From assembly GCA_031268195.1 (NCBI GenBank), contig JAIRXQ010000073.1, forward strand, positions 1-64,000: 64,000 nt of DNA, written 5' to 3'. This DNA comes from Azoarcus sp. GTDB taxonomy: Bacteria; Pseudomonadota; Gammaproteobacteria; Burkholderiales; Rhodocyclaceae. Positions 10,771-20,679 of the stretch are shown piece after piece. Below the pieces are notes generated by a model. The model saw only the letters and a program-made list of their open reading frames with translations. It did no database searches and had not been told where the DNA came from. Made by a program: the position numbers and the translations under genes. Position 1 is the first letter of the stretch. The number at the start of each line of letters is the position of its first letter.

Positions 10771-12643
10771 CGGGGCGTCCTCCCAGACGCGGCGGCCAGG
10801 CAGCAATCGGCCCGCGCGTCGCGCTCACGAGCGACAGTTCGCAGAACATGTTCATGGTGACGTGCCGCGCCAGGAATTGCTCCAGCACGCAACCGAACAG
10901 GAAGGGGCTGCTTCCCGCAAAGGGCACCTCGTCGACCGTCACCTCGATGCCAATGCCGCGCCCGAACACCAGCGGGCCGGATACGGGCAGCCGCCGGGTC
11001 ACGGAGGACGATCTCACCGCAACGATGGCATTGCCGTGCCGCGCAACCGCGGGGTCGGCCAACGTCGCGTACAGTCCCAGCAATTCTCGCAAGGCCACCG
11101 CGCCACTTTTCGCATCCGTGTCGCGAAGGGCGAGGTAGTTCAGCGACAGGTGGCTGATCAGCCGCCAGGTCATTTCACGTTCGGCCACCGAATAACGCGG
11201 CCGCGTCGGGCCGCGCAGGATGTGGCCCCAGCTCATCGGTATGCCCGAATCCACCGCGAGGTCGCGCGCGCCGCCCGTGGCGATGAGCAGCGGCAAATCG
11301 CGGTTGGTGAGCAGCATCGACACTTCGAGCTGGTCGATGCGTTGCGACCAGGGCGCCTCGTTGGCGTCGACGATCGACAGAAACACTTCGGAGCCGGCAT
11401 AGCTCGAACGCGCACCATTGCGCTGCGAGGATTCCGACAAGCGACGGTTTTCGCGCCGGAGCGTGAAATACGCCTGGCAGCCGCCGTCGTCGACGCCCGC
11501 ATGCCGGTAGAACGGCGCGAAGCGGTTGATCGGCGTATTGCCGCGGTCGAAACCCTCGGCGCCATCGATGCGATAGACCTCGTAGTCCAGCGGACGGGAA
11601 CGATCCGGAACAATGTGATGTTCGACGCCGGCATGCGTCAGTACCTGACGATTGCCGTGGCGGGGAAAAACGTTGATCACCGGCACGCAATCGAGCGCGA
11701 AGCAGCCCTTGTCGACGGAATTGGCAAGCGATCCAGGGTCGCGGTCAAGCAGCACCGTGAGATCGAATTCGTCCTTGCCCAGCCGGGCGAGCGGCGCCCG
11801 CAGACCGTTGATGGAAAAGAACAGGAAGCGCTGTGGGAACGCGAAATACTCATGCAGCAGACGATAGCCCTGAAAGACGCGGGGGTCGCCCGGCAACAGC
11901 GCCTGATCGCCCCCGAAGCCTTCGGCGCGCACGGCATCCGCCGGCAAAAAAAGCGGCCCGCCCGCGCGGGAGGTCCCCGTGGCGCTCACCCCCACCGCGA
12001 GGCAATGGCCGATCAGCTCTTCGAAAACCTTGGTCGCCAGCGCATCGGATGCGGCAAGGAAGAACACGAGCCGTTCGGGATGCAGACGTTCCGTGCCGCC
12101 CGGCACCAGATACTTCAGGCGCAGACGGATTTCGCCTTTCGCTGTCTTGCCGTGCAAAAAGCGCGCCGCCGGTAAATCGCCGGCGGGCAGTCCGGCGGAA
12201 GCCGCTGTAATGTCGAGCGGCCACGCTTCCATGTCCTGCGCGGTGGCAAACGTACACGGCGTTTTCGCCCCCGTCGGCACGGGACTGTTGAGCAAGGTGC
12301 CGCGCGGCAGACATGCCACCGAGTCCTTGCGGGCGCGCGCCTCCGGATCGAGCGGAATTTGCACGATCGCCATCGCCGGAGTCGGCGCCAGATAGTGCGG
12401 GAAGACGACTTCGAGCAGATGTTGCGAAAAGCGCGGGAACTCGGCATCCATCTTCAGGTGGATGCGGGAGGACAGGAAAGCAAACCCTTCCAGCAGGCGC
12501 TCGACGTAGGGATCGGCGACCGGCCCGCCCTGCTGCATGCCGAGATGGCCCGCCACCTTGGGGAACGCGGTCGCGAATTCGGCCCCCAGCTCTTGCAGGT
12601 AGGCCAACTCCCGGTTGTAATAGTCGAGGAAGTTCGCATCCAT
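10763..12643 (-). CDS. tssF: T6SS baseplate subunit TssF
   Basis: The 626-residue protein begins with the typical TssF motif: LDYYNRELAYLQELGAEFA at residues 6-24, then ADPYVERLLEGFAFLSSRI and FPHYLAPTPAM. TssF is the main baseplate wedge protein, pairs with TssG and contacts TssK. ATG at 12643 lies 12 bases after the tssM stop, with AAGG upstream. Length is normal for the family. Confidence 0.95.
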   Translation of the reverse strand: MDANFLDYYNRELAYLQELGAEFATAFPKVAGHLGMQQGGPVADPYVERLLEGFAFLSSRIHLKMDAEFPRFSQHLLEVVFPHYLAPTPAMAIVQIPLDPEARARKDSVACLPRGTLLNSPVPTGAKTPCTFATAQDMEAWPLDITAASAGLPAGDLPAARFLHGKTAKGEIRLRLKYLVPGGTERLHPERLVFFLAASDALATKVFEELIGHCLAVGVSATGTSRAGGPLFLPADAVRAEGFGGDQALLPGDPRVFQGYRLLHEYFAFPQRFLFFSINGLRAPLARLGKDEFDLTVLLDRDPGSLANSVDKGCFALDCVPVINVFPRHGNRQVLTHAGVEHHIVPDRSRPLDYEVYRIDGAEGFDRGNTPINRFAPFYRHAGVDDGGCQAYFTLRRENRRLSESSQRNGARSSYAGSEVFLSIVDANEAPWSQRIDQLEVSMLLTNRDLPLLIATGGARDLAVDSGIPMSWGHILRGPTRPRYSVAEREMTWRLISHLSLNYLALRDTDAKSGAVALRELLGLYATLADPAVARHGNAIVAVRSSSVTRRLPVSGPLVFGRGIGIEVTVDEVPFAGSSPFLFGCVLEQFLARHVTMNMFCELSLVSATRGPIAAWPPRLGGRPDA

Positions 12644-12655
12644 GCGCGTTCAGCC

Positions 12656-15600
12656 TTATCGCACGCTTTGCGGGCAGGCAAAGCCACTCATGAGCGTGCG
12701 GCTGAACGGATTCTGGCTACTTTTCGGCCTGATCCGGAAATTCGCCCAAACCCCTTCCACATTCAGCCGGGCAGTGAATTCCCCGCCTTGCGCCGCGCTC
12801 TCGAACAGGTGGTTCAATGCCCAGAACCCGCTCCGGTTCAATTCCTTGGCGCCGCGCCCCCGGGTCAATTCCATGCGCAGACGGATCTTGTCCTGACTGG
12901 CCGACCAGACGACCGCGACCGGATCGATGTCATCGTGCGTGTATTCGAGTACTTTTCCGGAACCGATATAGAGCGTGAGCTTGCCGATGTTCCCATCCAT
13001 CTCGATCGGCTGGATATCGAAGCCGATCTGCGCCGAACTGCCATTACGAAAGAACGTCTCCTTGATCAGCCGCGCGCGCTTGAACGAAGAGGTTTCCTGC
13101 TCCTCCGTATGCCCGCTGCGGTAGCGATCGATGACGCCATCCGGTTTGAATATATCCTCGAAGGCGGCCACCGGCACGTCCACGCCGCGGCCAAACGGGT
13201 ATTTGCCCGCGATCTTGGCTTTGCAATCATTCGTGACCTGATTGATCAGAATGGTTTTTTCATGCGCGTCTTCCGCGCCTTTGCGAGCGGATTCGACCTT
13301 CTGCATCAATGGTGCGGTCACGGTCTGGAATTGGCCGGGCGCGTTTTTCAACGCATACTGCAATGAAATGGATTCTTCCGCGGAAGGGGGATTGCCCAGT
13401 CGTCCCGCCAGGTTGTATGCCGACACACGATTCGCCAGCCTTCCCAGTTCTCCGAGATTCTTCAGCTGATCTTCCAGCGCGCCGCCGGTCGTGAATTCAT
13501 GCAGCCACGCAAAGGATTCGTTGACCCTGATTTCGGGCGCAATCTCCTTTGCAGTCTCCGAGGCGGACTCCACGCCGTCGATCAGGATGCCGCCGACTCC
13601 GCCCGCAGCGCTGCGGACACGCCCTTCGATGGTGGCCATCGCACTCGACTGCTGCTCCGCCTGCGGCTCGCGATACAGGGTGGTTTCGACGACCAGGGCT
13701 TTATAGTATTTGGCGAGAGGCGAACTGCTGCCGCTGATCGTGCTGATGATCTTGAGCGTATCCTCCAGCCCCGCCTTGGGCTGGCGCACGGAGACATCGA
13801 GCAGATAGTCCTCGTAATAGCGGATGTAGTCATCCACATACAATCGCCGGACGTCGAGCGCCAGTTTGCCGGAGCGGATGTCCCGCGCCTCGATCTTGTG
13901 CCGGCTGGCCGGGCCGAGCACCCAGTCGTCGTCCCGGCCAATGCCGGGCAGGTCGCGTTCGAGCCAGGGCTTGAGCAGACGCTCGTGACCGGCGACGGTG
14001 TACAGGGCGGGAATGGACGGGAAATTGCTATTGTTCCCAGTGCGGTCGACGAACACATTCGCCGCGTCCGACTGTCCGAGCGCCTTCACCACGGAAAATC
14101 CGGGTAAATCCCGGTTGTCCAGCAACTGCCGCTTCATGCGGTTGTAGATGCGCCGTTCGGGGGATTCTTCCAGCCGCTGCCGCGCCTTGTCGACCAGGCT
14201 CTCATTGATCGGCGTGCCGGGCACGACCGTGTCCAGATCGTACAGCGCCTCGACGTGCCCCGGCAGCGAGCCGGCGTTGCTGAACAGGCTATTGAACTTT
14301 TTCCGGTCGAAATGCGCCGGATCGTGCAGCATCAGGTAAGCCATCAGAACGTTGTACAGGCTTCCCCCATCGGTGTTCGGGTCGCTCAGCCTTTGTTCGA
14401 GATTGGCTTTGAGCGCGGGGCGGAAACGTTTCGTCAGCAGTTCGAAATAAACGTTCTGCGCAGCGCCCCTGAGCGCCTTGCCCTGATACAGCCCGAAACG
14501 GAAGCGCATGTCCGGGTCGTTGGCCTTGAAATTGAACTGCTCGCTATCCGGCAGGGCCTTCACCTTGTCGAGCACGGGCAGCAAGACTTTCATGTCGGAA
14601 CTGGCCGTCCGGGGCAGGCCATCCAGCGCCCCACTCATGTTGTCGGCTTTCCGGTCGACCTCGGCGATGTATTCCAGGTTGTTGCTGTAGCTCTTCGTCC
14701 AGGCCAGCACCATGCCGCACAGCGCAAATACGCCCAATGCGTAGGCCGCGGCGTGGAAGACATAAGAGCGCTGTTCGGCGCGCTTGTCGGAGCCGGCCAG
14801 ATGCGCTTCGGAAAAGACGACTTTACTCAGCAACTCTTGAATGAAGTAAGCCTTGCCTTCCCCCGCGACGTTTTTCTGCGGCGGGCGCACCTCGAAGCCC
14901 TGCTGCCCGAGGGCATGCACGATGCGATCGAACGGCGTGCCCTCCTGCGTGGCGCTGGTGAAATAAATGCCGCGCAAAAACGGAGAGGCCGAAAAGCGTG
15001 AAGAAGACAGCAATTCGCTGGCAATCTCCTTGAACACCAAAGTGAGCACGCTGAACTGCTGCGGGAAGGAATACATCAACTCGCGCCGCTCGAGGTCGGG
15101 TTCGGCGAGCAGGACATCGACCAGCCCGGAAAACACGCGTTCCTGCAACAAATCGAATTCGCCGTCGAGCCTGCGCTGATCGAAGGCATACGCCCCATTG
15201 GGCGCCAGCGGCAAGGTATAGCCCCACACCTGGGCGCGCCCGGAGCGGTCGAGCGCCGAGAAATATTCGTTGAACCCCAGCAGCAGGTCGCACTTGTTGA
15301 TCATCAGATAGACCGGGAATGACATCCCCAGATCGGCGCGCAACTCGTCGAGCCGCGCGCGCATGGTGGCGGCATACGCCTTGCGTTCATCCGGCGTCAA
15401 CCCGAGCAAATCGGCAACCGACAACATCAACAGCACGCCGTTTACGGGTTGCCGGTTGCGATTTTTCTTGAGAAGCGACAGGAAACCCCGCCATTCCGCC
15501 TTGTCCGCCTCAGCGTCGGTTTCATGCGTGGTATAGCGCCCGGCGGTGTCGATGAACACCGCCTCGTTGGTAAACCACCAGTCGCAATTGCGCGTGCCGC

Positions 15601-16117
15601 CGACACCGCGAATGGCTGCCGCGCCAATCTGTTTGGAGAGCGGAAACGACAGCCCGGAATTGAGCAAAGCCGTGGTCTTGCCCACGCCCGGCGCACCGAT
15701 GATGACGTACCAGGGCAGCTCATAGACGTAACGCCCCCGGCGCATGATGCGATCCCAGAATGTCGGTGCGACCTTCTCGAAGCGCGCCTTGCGCAACACG
15801 TTGAGCGCTTCGCTGAAGCGATCGCGCAGCACCCCTTGCGCGCCATCCGTATCCGGCTCCGGACTCAGGGAGGAGCGCAACATATTGGCGACGCGCTCGT
15901 TCATGCGTCCGGCACGCCAGCGCGCGAGCAGGAAGCGCAAAAGGAAATACGCAAAGATCAGCCCGATGATCCAGCAACGGGCGGAAACGGACTCGAGCGG
16001 CGTCGTTTTGCCGAAACTGATCTGCGGCCCGGCAAACCAGATCAACAGGACCAGCACAATGACACCGATCGCCACCCACACCTGGCGGGAAAGCAGCCAA
16101 CCAAACAAGCGCGACAT
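12656..16117 (-). CDS. tssM: T6SS membrane-complex subunit TssM (IcmF)
   Basis: The 1153-residue inner-membrane protein has N-terminal membrane spans (about 10-31 and 47-65), a cytoplasmic NTPase-like domain with Walker A GAPGVGKTT near residue 140, a third span near residue 465 and a large periplasmic part that contacts TssJ. TssM with TssL and TssJ forms the trans-envelope channel. ATG at 16117 overlaps the tssL stop by one base (TGATG) with GGAGG upstream; a GTG one codon earlier is also possible. Confidence 0.95.
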   Translation of the reverse strand: MSRLFGWLLSRQVWVAIGVIVLVLLIWFAGPQISFGKTTPLESVSARCWIIGLIFAYFLLRFLLARWRAGRMNERVANMLRSSLSPEPDTDGAQGVLRDRFSEALNVLRKARFEKVAPTFWDRIMRRGRYVYELPWYVIIGAPGVGKTTALLNSGLSFPLSKQIGAAAIRGVGGTRNCDWWFTNEAVFIDTAGRYTTHETDAEADKAEWRGFLSLLKKNRNRQPVNGVLLMLSVADLLGLTPDERKAYAATMRARLDELRADLGMSFPVYLMINKCDLLLGFNEYFSALDRSGRAQVWGYTLPLAPNGAYAFDQRRLDGEFDLLQERVFSGLVDVLLAEPDLERRELMYSFPQQFSVLTLVFKEIASELLSSSRFSASPFLRGIYFTSATQEGTPFDRIVHALGQQGFEVRPPQKNVAGEGKAYFIQELLSKVVFSEAHLAGSDKRAEQRSYVFHAAAYALGVFALCGMVLAWTKSYSNNLEYIAEVDRKADNMSGALDGLPRTASSDMKVLLPVLDKVKALPDSEQFNFKANDPDMRFRFGLYQGKALRGAAQNVYFELLTKRFRPALKANLEQRLSDPNTDGGSLYNVLMAYLMLHDPAHFDRKKFNSLFSNAGSLPGHVEALYDLDTVVPGTPINESLVDKARQRLEESPERRIYNRMKRQLLDNRDLPGFSVVKALGQSDAANVFVDRTGNNSNFPSIPALYTVAGHERLLKPWLERDLPGIGRDDDWVLGPASRHKIEARDIRSGKLALDVRRLYVDDYIRYYEDYLLDVSVRQPKAGLEDTLKIISTISGSSSPLAKYYKALVVETTLYREPQAEQQSSAMATIEGRVRSAAGGVGGILIDGVESASETAKEIAPEIRVNESFAWLHEFTTGGALEDQLKNLGELGRLANRVSAYNLAGRLGNPPSAEESISLQYALKNAPGQFQTVTAPLMQKVESARKGAEDAHEKTILINQVTNDCKAKIAGKYPFGRGVDVPVAAFEDIFKPDGVIDRYRSGHTEEQETSSFKRARLIKETFFRNGSSAQIGFDIQPIEMDGNIGKLTLYIGSGKVLEYTHDDIDPVAVVWSASQDKIRLRMELTRGRGAKELNRSGFWALNHLFESAAQGGEFTARLNVEGVWANFRIRPKSSQNPFSRTLMSGFACPQSVR

Positions 16118-17460
16118 CACCGCCTGACCTCCGATGGATGGGCCTGGGAACGAGCCGCGCTATCTCTGAACGTGACGCGCAGTTCGACACGGCGATTCAT
16201 GGCGCGGCCTTCGGGCGTGCGATTGTCTCCAACCGGCTCGAGATCCCCCCGTCCCACGGCAGTCACACTGATGCGGCTCGCCTCACCAAGATGAACGTTG
16301 AACAAATCCTTCACGACTTCGGCGCGCTCCTGCGACAACGCCTGATTGTTCGGGAATCGCGCGGTGCTGATGCCCTGATTGTCGGTATAGCCCAGCACAC
16401 GCACCGTCCCATCGCCCATGCCCCGCAATGCGCTGGCAATGCGCCCGATCACCTGATCGTAGGGCGCGCGGATCTCGGTGCTTGCCGAGCGGAACAGTCC
16501 GTCGCCCTTCAGGGTCACGACACAACGGCCGGGTTCGGTCGATGTCACGGCCACCAGTCCGCCGTCGATCCCCCGCCGCAGCGCCTGGCAGCGCGTTTCG
16601 GGTTGCGGCGGCGCCCGCACGACCGGACGGGCCATCACCGGCTCCGGAACTTTCAGTTCCGCCAGTTTCCTTGACGTGGCATTGAAAGGCCCGCCGAGCG
16701 AGAACAAAAACCACAAGAAAATGCCGAAACCGATCATCGCGCACAGCATGGCGACCACCCAGGGCGGCACCAGACGCCAGACCGGCGGCGTCGAATTCAC
16801 GCCCTGCCAATGCACCGACAGGCGATGCTCGTAGCCGCCACGCGCGGTGGCGAGAATCGAAGCCATCCGGCGCTTGCATATTTCAAGCTCGGAATGCCCG
16901 TTGTCCTTGACCCCGTAACGCCCCTGAAAACCCAGCGCGTTGCAGTAATAGAGCAACTCGATGAGGTTTTTATACCGGGCAGGCTCCTGTTCGAGCTTAT
17001 CCAGGAGTTGATAATATTTTTCCCCGCCCCAGGCTTCCTTGTGGAATTCGACGAGCAGGCTGCACTTGGCCCACTCGCCCCGCCCGCCCCACGGCGTCTG
17101 CGCCGCCGCCTCGTCGAGCACGGTACACAAACAATAGCGCGCCCCGACCACTTCCTGATGCGAGACGCCCGCCGCCTGCGCGCGCTGTTCGAAAGCGCGG
17201 ATTTCCGCCGACAGCTGGGTCCGCAGCACGCCAGGAGTATTGAGCCGCGGCATGGCGCGAATCTGCGGCACCATGTCGAGCACCCGGGCCGCCGCCCACA
17301 CCAGCGGATTCATCCCGGAAGCGGGGTTGTAATCCAGCCCTTCCAGAGACACGCGCGCCTGCGGCACAGCGCCTGCGACGGCGGCCACGGCGCTGGCGGG
17401 AGATTGATGCTCCACCCCCCAGGGCAAGACGCCATCGCTGCCCGCACGCGTTCCGTTCAT
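16117..17460 (-). CDS. tssL: T6SS membrane-complex subunit TssL (DotU domain plus OmpA-like domain)
   Basis: The 447-residue protein has a cytoplasmic DotU domain (about 50-235: ARYCLCTVLDEAAAQTPWG, then LIELLYYCNALGFQGRY), one membrane span (about 238-262) and a C-terminal OmpA-like peptidoglycan-binding domain (about 330-435: GYTDNQG, SQERAEVVKDLF, GRAMNRRVELRV). It is thus the extended form of TssL that can anchor the complex in the cell wall. ATG at 17460 overlaps the tssK stop by 4 bases; the frame is open upstream inside tssK. Confidence 0.95.
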   Translation of the reverse strand: MNGTRAGSDGVLPWGVEHQSPASAVAAVAGAVPQARVSLEGLDYNPASGMNPLVWAAARVLDMVPQIRAMPRLNTPGVLRTQLSAEIRAFEQRAQAAGVSHQEVVGARYCLCTVLDEAAAQTPWGGRGEWAKCSLLVEFHKEAWGGEKYYQLLDKLEQEPARYKNLIELLYYCNALGFQGRYGVKDNGHSELEICKRRMASILATARGGYEHRLSVHWQGVNSTPPVWRLVPPWVVAMLCAMIGFGIFLWFLFSLGGPFNATSRKLAELKVPEPVMARPVVRAPPQPETRCQALRRGIDGGLVAVTSTEPGRCVVTLKGDGLFRSASTEIRAPYDQVIGRIASALRGMGDGTVRVLGYTDNQGISTARFPNNQALSQERAEVVKDLFNVHLGEASRISVTAVGRGDLEPVGDNRTPEGRAMNRRVELRVTFRDSAARSQAHPSEVRR

Positions 17461-18788
17461 TTGCGAATCGCCCAGCATTCAAGCATCAGACCGGGAAAGT
17501 TTCCCGCAATGTGCAGCGCCACCCCGGCGCTCTTTTCCATTTCTTTCCACAGATCGTGCCGGGTATCGATCTCGAAATAGTTGTAGCCCGCATGAAACGG
17601 AAGCTCGCGCGGCGCCACCGGCAATGAGCGCAACGTCACCCCGGGCAGTTGCAGATTGACCAGATCGCGGATTTTCTCGACCGGGCCGATTTTGATCTGG
17701 GCAGGAAATTGCGACTGAACCTGATCCGGCGGCAGATTTGCGAATGCGGCCAGCACGAAGGAAGCCTGTTTGATCAGCGTGCGATCTGGAATGCGCGCAA
17801 GACGGATGCCGTACTTGTGCTCTTGCAGCTCGATGCGAACGACCGTCTGGTCGAGCACGAGCGCCAGTGTGCGGCGCAACGCATCCATCAGCGGCTGGAA
17901 CGTCGCCTGCAAATCGTCATGGACATAAAGGGGAAACCCGGACGCGCGCCGGCTGCCCGAAAACGAGGCCATCTCTCCGGCAATGCTGATCAGATCAGTA
18001 TAGAGGCGCTCCGGATGCAGGGGAGAAACCCCCTTGATGTGCGCCATCACCGGCAGCCAGCGATTGATGAGGGATAGCACCATGAATTCGCCCACTTCGG
18101 AGACGCCGCCGCGCCCCCCCGCCGACAAGCGCCCGGATAATGCGTCGGCGCGCTGGCCGAGCAGGGACGAAACCTCGCCCACGAAACCGGCGAGCGTCTC
18201 CTGCGCACCGCAATCCAGCGTCGGCGGAATGTAATCCGCATCCATGCGCAAGGCGTTGCTCGGCTGGCGCTCGGTCACCCGCGCCAGCCCCATTGCCGTC
18301 CAGCCGTGCGGCACTTCAGCCTCGAGCATCAAACGAAAGCGCGGGCGGCCAATCTGTATGTCCGCCGCGCCAGAGCCCAGCGCGTTCACATCGAGCGCCT
18401 CGAACGTCGCCACCTTGAAACGCGCCGCACTGGCCGAGTCCTCGTCGTAGATGGCGTTTTCCGTCCCGTCCCGCAGCGGCGGCAGCACCAGACACACTTT
18501 GGCGCCCCTTGTTTCCAGCGGAAAATCGAATGCCAGCCGCGATATCGCGTCCGCTTCCAGATCGAAGGGCGTACCGTCCGGCATCACCCCCTGAGCGCGC
18601 CTGACTTCGATCAGCCCCTGCCCCAAAGCGCCGGGGTCGAGATCGAGCGTGCTGAACCCCCAAAAAAACGGGGTCACCGCCGCAACGCGGCGTTGTGAAT
18701 TGGACTCGATGTAGCGTTCCTGCTGCTGGAAATGCTGCGGCCGCAGGAACATCCCTTCCGACCAGACAACCTTGTTTTTATAACTCAT
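17457..18788 (-). CDS. tssK: T6SS baseplate-membrane linker TssK
   Basis: The 443-residue product starts with the family hallmark KVVWSEGMFLRPQHFQQQER (residues 5-24). TssK trimers connect the baseplate to the TssM/TssL complex. The later motifs PGVTLRSLPVAPRELPFHAGYNYFEID and the C-terminal LECWAIRK also fit. ATG at 18788 (MSYKNKVVW) has GGTGG upstream and is chosen over an in-frame extension to 18833. Confidence 0.95.
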   Translation of the reverse strand: MSYKNKVVWSEGMFLRPQHFQQQERYIESNSQRRVAAVTPFFWGFSTLDLDPGALGQGLIEVRRAQGVMPDGTPFDLEADAISRLAFDFPLETRGAKVCLVLPPLRDGTENAIYDEDSASAARFKVATFEALDVNALGSGAADIQIGRPRFRLMLEAEVPHGWTAMGLARVTERQPSNALRMDADYIPPTLDCGAQETLAGFVGEVSSLLGQRADALSGRLSAGGRGGVSEVGEFMVLSLINRWLPVMAHIKGVSPLHPERLYTDLISIAGEMASFSGSRRASGFPLYVHDDLQATFQPLMDALRRTLALVLDQTVVRIELQEHKYGIRLARIPDRTLIKQASFVLAAFANLPPDQVQSQFPAQIKIGPVEKIRDLVNLQLPGVTLRSLPVAPRELPFHAGYNYFEIDTRHDLWKEMEKSAGVALHIAGNFPGLMLECWAIRK

Positions 18789-18833
18789 GCACCACCCGGC
18801 AAACAAAACCCATCGACTCAATTCTCTCGACAT

Positions 18834-19382
18834 TCATGGCGCGGGCTGTTCTTCGTAGATCGTCGCACCGCTCTTGCCCAAGAGTACGTATAAATACTTG
18901 GTCGGCGACACCGACCGCGTCCACAAGCGCCCGGCGAGATAGGGCGCGGGCAGCGCCGCAATAGCTCGCCACGTGCCGCCGGCACGGTTGCTATACGCAG
19001 CATATATCCCCAGAAACTTGCTGTTGGGCGCCGCGTGCTTGCGCATCAGCTGGATTTCGCCCGGAACCAGCATGTATTCCTCAGTGGAGAGCAGATCCTC
19101 GCCCAATACCTCGGCAGCCTGCCCTCTCAACTGAAAATAATCAGCCGCCAGGAAGCGCGCATCGTCCGCGAGCTCGAACACTTTCACCACGATTGGCGAC
19201 GGCCTGCCATTTACGCTCGGATTGACATCCTCCGCCGCGCCAATGGTGACTTCCAGCGGCACGGGAAGTTGCTGCCTTTCTTCCGGCTTCAACGCTCCCG
19301 TGAGGCCACACCCCGAAAACGCCCAAACCACAAACATGTAAAACAAATAACGCGCGCCCGTATGACAAACCCTCAAATACAC
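18834..19382 (-). CDS. tssJ: T6SS outer-membrane lipoprotein TssJ
   Basis: The 182-residue protein has an N-terminal hydrophobic signal ending in the lipobox FSGC (Cys25), followed by the TssJ beta-sandwich with VVKVFELADDARFLAADYFQL near residue 65 and LVPGEIQLM near residue 105. TssJ sits in the outer membrane and binds the periplasmic end of TssM. The start is GTG at 19382, supported by GGGAG about 10 bases upstream; the first ATG in frame would cut the signal peptide. It is the first gene of the leftward run and is divergent from tssA. Confidence 0.9.
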   Translation of the reverse strand: MYLRVCHTGARYLFYMFVVWAFSGCGLTGALKPEERQQLPVPLEVTIGAAEDVNPSVNGRPSPIVVKVFELADDARFLAADYFQLRGQAAEVLGEDLLSTEEYMLVPGEIQLMRKHAAPNSKFLGIYAAYSNRAGGTWRAIAALPAPYLAGRLWTRSVSPTKYLYVLLGKSGATIYEEQPAP

Positions 19383-19431
19383 TTCACGTTCTCCCTGTTA
19401 TTCGACATCATGAACGCATCATTTGCCATCG

Positions 19432-19460
19432 TTGACCTGTGAAGGATAGCAAGATACGAT
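19432..19460 (+). promoter_or_regulatory. Sigma-70-type promoter candidate for tssABC
   Basis: TTGACC (19432-19437) and TACGAT (19455-19460) are separated by 17 bases, in the intergenic region between the divergent tssJ and tssA starts. The predicted transcript would have a leader of about 100 bases. No equally good site was seen for the leftward tssJ operon. Confidence 0.5.
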
Positions 19461-19566
19461 ATTAGTGTCTAGTTTTTGATCCCGTTTGCAATCCTGCCCC
19501 AATCCTGCAATCCCCCTCTGATCCTCCTCTTTGCGATCTTTTCTTCCTCTCCAGACTTTCCAACAA

Positions 19567-20613
19567 ATGGATTCGATCATCAATCCCATTCTTTTTGAAG
19601 CCGCCGCCAATGCGGGCGAACCTCTGGAATACTCACCGGAATTCGCGGAATTCGAGGCGCTCGCAACACCACGCGAAGAACGTCAGGTTGGCGCTCATAT
19701 CATCCCTGCGCAAGAACCGGACTGGAGCGCGGTCTTCAAAGCGGGCTGCGCCCTCCTGGAAAAAAGCCGGGATCTACGCATTCTCGTCAAAGTCTGTCAA
19801 GCCGCCCTGCACAAACACGGACTCCCGGGTTTTGCGCAATGCGTTTCCCTGATACAACGCTGGGTCGAAAACGACTGGGACAATTTATATCCGCCACTCA
19901 ATATTGATGGTGAATACGACCCCCTTTTCCGCAGTAATGCAATTGCCGAATTATCCAGCCGCGAAGGGATCGTTCACACCTTGCGACAGGCCGTATTCCT
20001 GGAAACGCCTATTGGCGCGATACCCGTATCCAGCGTGGAAAACCTGCTCGCCGGAAAAACAGGAGACGGAGAAACGATCGTTTCTTCCCCTGAACAGCTC
20101 GCGCGCATCGTCATCGATGAAAGATCCCGGGGCCAGGAACGCTTCGACGCACTCGCTTCCCTTGCGGCCTCGCTGGCCGCGATAACGGCCACGTTCAAGA
20201 CGCAGCTCGCAACGGAATACTGGCCAGACATCGGGTTATTGACGGAAATCGTCACGCGCATCTCGCGTTTTGTCACCGAGCGCCTCCAGGAAGCGGAAGC
20301 GGCGAACGGTCAGGCCGGCGGCGCGCACACGACGAGCACGGCGGATGTCGCCGCGAAACCGCCGGGCACCTCCGCCAAGGCCGAGGCGCTTCCCGGCGCG
20401 GTGCACAGCCGCGCCGCCGCGATCAGGGCGCTGGCGCTGGCGCGCGAATATTTTGAAAATCACGAACCATCGCACCCCGCGCCACTGTTGATCCGGCGCA
20501 TCGAACGCATCGCCGACCAGGATTTTCTCGCGATCGTCCAGGACCTGATGCCGGAGAGCATCCAGCAGCTCATGACGCTGGCGGGACAGGGCGGGCAAGG
20601 CGGCGGCGGATGA
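19567..20613 (+). CDS. tssA: T6SS assembly protein TssA (ImpA N-terminal domain)
   Basis: The 348-residue product carries the ImpA_N domain (about 1-190), including LEYSPEFAEFEAL near residue 20, DWSAVFKAGCALLEKSRDLRI near residue 53, and a WDNLYPPLN motif near residue 105. The short C-terminal region ends PESIQQLMTLAGQ plus a glycine tail, resembling the compact TssA class. TssA primes baseplate and sheath-tube polymerisation. ATG at 19567 (MDSIINPILFE) fits the family; a longer frame starts at 19531. No clear Shine-Dalgarno site is visible. Confidence 0.92.
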   Translation: MDSIINPILFEAAANAGEPLEYSPEFAEFEALATPREERQVGAHIIPAQEPDWSAVFKAGCALLEKSRDLRILVKVCQAALHKHGLPGFAQCVSLIQRWVENDWDNLYPPLNIDGEYDPLFRSNAIAELSSREGIVHTLRQAVFLETPIGAIPVSSVENLLAGKTGDGETIVSSPEQLARIVIDERSRGQERFDALASLAASLAAITATFKTQLATEYWPDIGLLTEIVTRISRFVTERLQEAEAANGQAGGAHTTSTADVAAKPPGTSAKAEALPGAVHSRAAAIRALALAREYFENHEPSHPAPLLIRRIERIADQDFLAIVQDLMPESIQQLMTLAGQGGQGGGG

Positions 20614-20679
20614 ACCATCATGATGGAAAGCAAGGCCGGACTGCACAGCACAACCCACGTACTTCAATGAGGAGTTCCC